Assembly: GCF_009761675.1 (NCBI RefSeq)
Contig: NZ_QUZH01000023.1
Coordinates: forward strand, 62,001 to 126,000
Direction of reading: 5' to 3'
Length of the DNA stretch: 64,000 nt
Source: Bhargavaea sp. CC-171006
Lineage (GTDB): Bacteria; Bacillota; Bacilli; Bacillales_A; Planococcaceae
Under the pieces are notes generated by a model. It made no database searches and was not told the origin of the DNA. It worked only from the letters and a program-made list of their open reading frames with translations. Positions 63,388 to 64,000 of this stretch are shown here, one piece after another. Numbering within the stretch: the stretch's first letter is position 1; every line of letters starts with the position of its first letter. Position numbers and translations under genes: made by a program.

Positions 63388-64000
63388 CAGTGTCGTCTCC
63401 TTTCAGCGGCGCTTGCTCGGGCTGTTCCAGCTGTTTCCGCTCCTGCAGTTCAAGCTGCTTTTTTTCCTTACCCGTCAGGACCTCTGCATAGTCCAGTTCG
63501 AACCTTAATGTTTCCAGGTCGGTGGCAAGCGCACGTTTGACGTCCTTGCGAATCTCCACATTCAGGTCTTTCAAGGTTTCCCGGGTGTCTTCGAGAGCCT
63601 GTTTCATTTCCTCGTCCTTGGTCGGCTGATTCGCCAGGAGAGCATACTTGGAGGACAGCTCAACCGCGGAATCTAGATGGGCATAGAAAAACTTTTCGAC
63701 GTTATAGAACTTCTTCGGGTTCTGCTGGACAATCCCGATGATGCGCTTTGACAGCTTGTTCAGGTCATTGAGCTGGCGAAATGCCTGTACTGAACGGATG
63801 CTGCCGTAATGGGAGTTCAGCTGGCGAAGCTTGGCCTTCGCTTCTCCCAGCTGATGGACGATATGTTTATATTCGGACCGGGTCATGCCGAGTTGTTTCA
63901 CCGTTGAGCCAATTTGTACCTGCCTGATCGCGAAATCGCCTGCAAGGTAGATCGCGATGAGCAGGCCGGTTGCGGGGACGAATCCCATGCCGGCACCCAA
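63374..64000 (-). CDS. xpaC: XpaC-like protein (partial, N-terminus beyond the window)
   Basis: The C-terminal 208 codons of a minus-strand gene whose start lies past the right edge. A hydrophobic segment (GMGFVPATGLLIAIYLAGDF) is followed by a charged helical domain ending in KGDDTDDRK. The pattern and the overlap with telA match the XpaC family, named from 5-bromo-4-chloroindolyl phosphate hydrolysis. In Bacillus xpaC and its TelA partner form one operon. The internal ATG at the edge is not the true start. Confidence 0.85.
   Translation of the reverse strand: MGAGMGFVPATGLLIAIYLAGDFAIRQVQIGSTVKQLGMTRSEYKHIVHQLGEAKAKLRQLNSHYGSIRSVQAFRQLNDLNKLSKRIIGIVQQNPKKFYNVEKFFYAHLDSAVELSSKYALLANQPTKDEEMKQALEDTRETLKDLNVEIRKDVKRALATDLETLRFELDYAEVLTGKEKKQLELQERKQLEQPEQAPLKGDDTDDRK

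Overview
The window is a contiguous piece of a Gram-positive, spore-forming Bacillales chromosome with a fairly high G+C content. The evidence is a gerA/gerB/gerC-type spore germination operon, a bacilliredoxin, AGGAGG-type ribosome binding sites, frequent TTG and GTG starts, and several gene blocks ordered as in Bacillus subtilis: ypiP-ypjP-thy-dfrA-ypkP-yplQ, ypmR-ypmS-msrA-msrB, xpt-pbuX, odhA-odhB-yojN-yojO and xpaC-telA. The sequence fits a Planococcaceae-like relative (Sporosarcina, Planococcus or Bhargavaea type), but that placement is inference. No rRNA, tRNA, CRISPR array, insertion sequence or prophage was found.

Layout. 1-2.7 kb: end of a 3-hydroxyacyl-CoA dehydrogenase, an SDR, a FusB-type EF-G-binding protein, 3-hydroxybutyrate dehydrogenase and a 40-residue membrane peptide. 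2.7-9.2 kb: NRDE protein, zinc-ribbon/trypsin-like membrane protease, thioredoxin, EcsC, an amino-acid-oxidase-like flavoprotein and an MFS exporter. 9.2-14 kb: guanine riboswitch with xpt-pbuX, YitT and a nucleoside transporter. 14-21.4 kb: an apparent small RNA locus, BmrA-like exporter, GGDEF protein, RlmN, an acetyltransferase/metallopeptidase pair and an aldehyde dehydrogenase-DUF779 pair. 21.4-23.3 kb: an AT-rich orphan gene in a decayed interval. 23.3-33.2 kb: OsmC, SbcCD, a serine hydrolase, a UMF1-type MFS protein and an ABC-F factor. 33-43.5 kb: redox and repair genes plus the folate/thymidylate block. 43.5-48 kb: deoD, ctpA, a COG0523 GTPase and a CAP-domain protein. 48-54.4 kb: germination operon, MATE exporter and a solitary MurG. 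54.6-64 kb: the 2-oxoglutarate dehydrogenase operon, a MoxR/VWA pair and telA-xpaC.

The genes mostly serve household roles: purine salvage (xpt, pbuX, nupC, deoD), thymidylate and folate supply (thyA, dfrA), oxidative-damage repair (msrA, msrB, brxA, OsmC, thioredoxin), DNA-end processing (sbcCD), translation (rlmN, ABC-F, FusB-like) and efflux (bmrA, MATE, MFS).

The most unusual signal lies between genes. Three intergenic regions hold short arrays of unrelated degenerate 9-11 bp cores, all with a period of 20-22 bp, about two turns of the DNA helix. In the array after odhB the eight cores are arranged as an exactly symmetric inverted array (four forward, four reverse). Other leads are a probable promoter-driven structured RNA at about 14.0-14.24 kb, the AT-rich orphan gene with a Cys/His cluster, and two very small membrane-protein genes.
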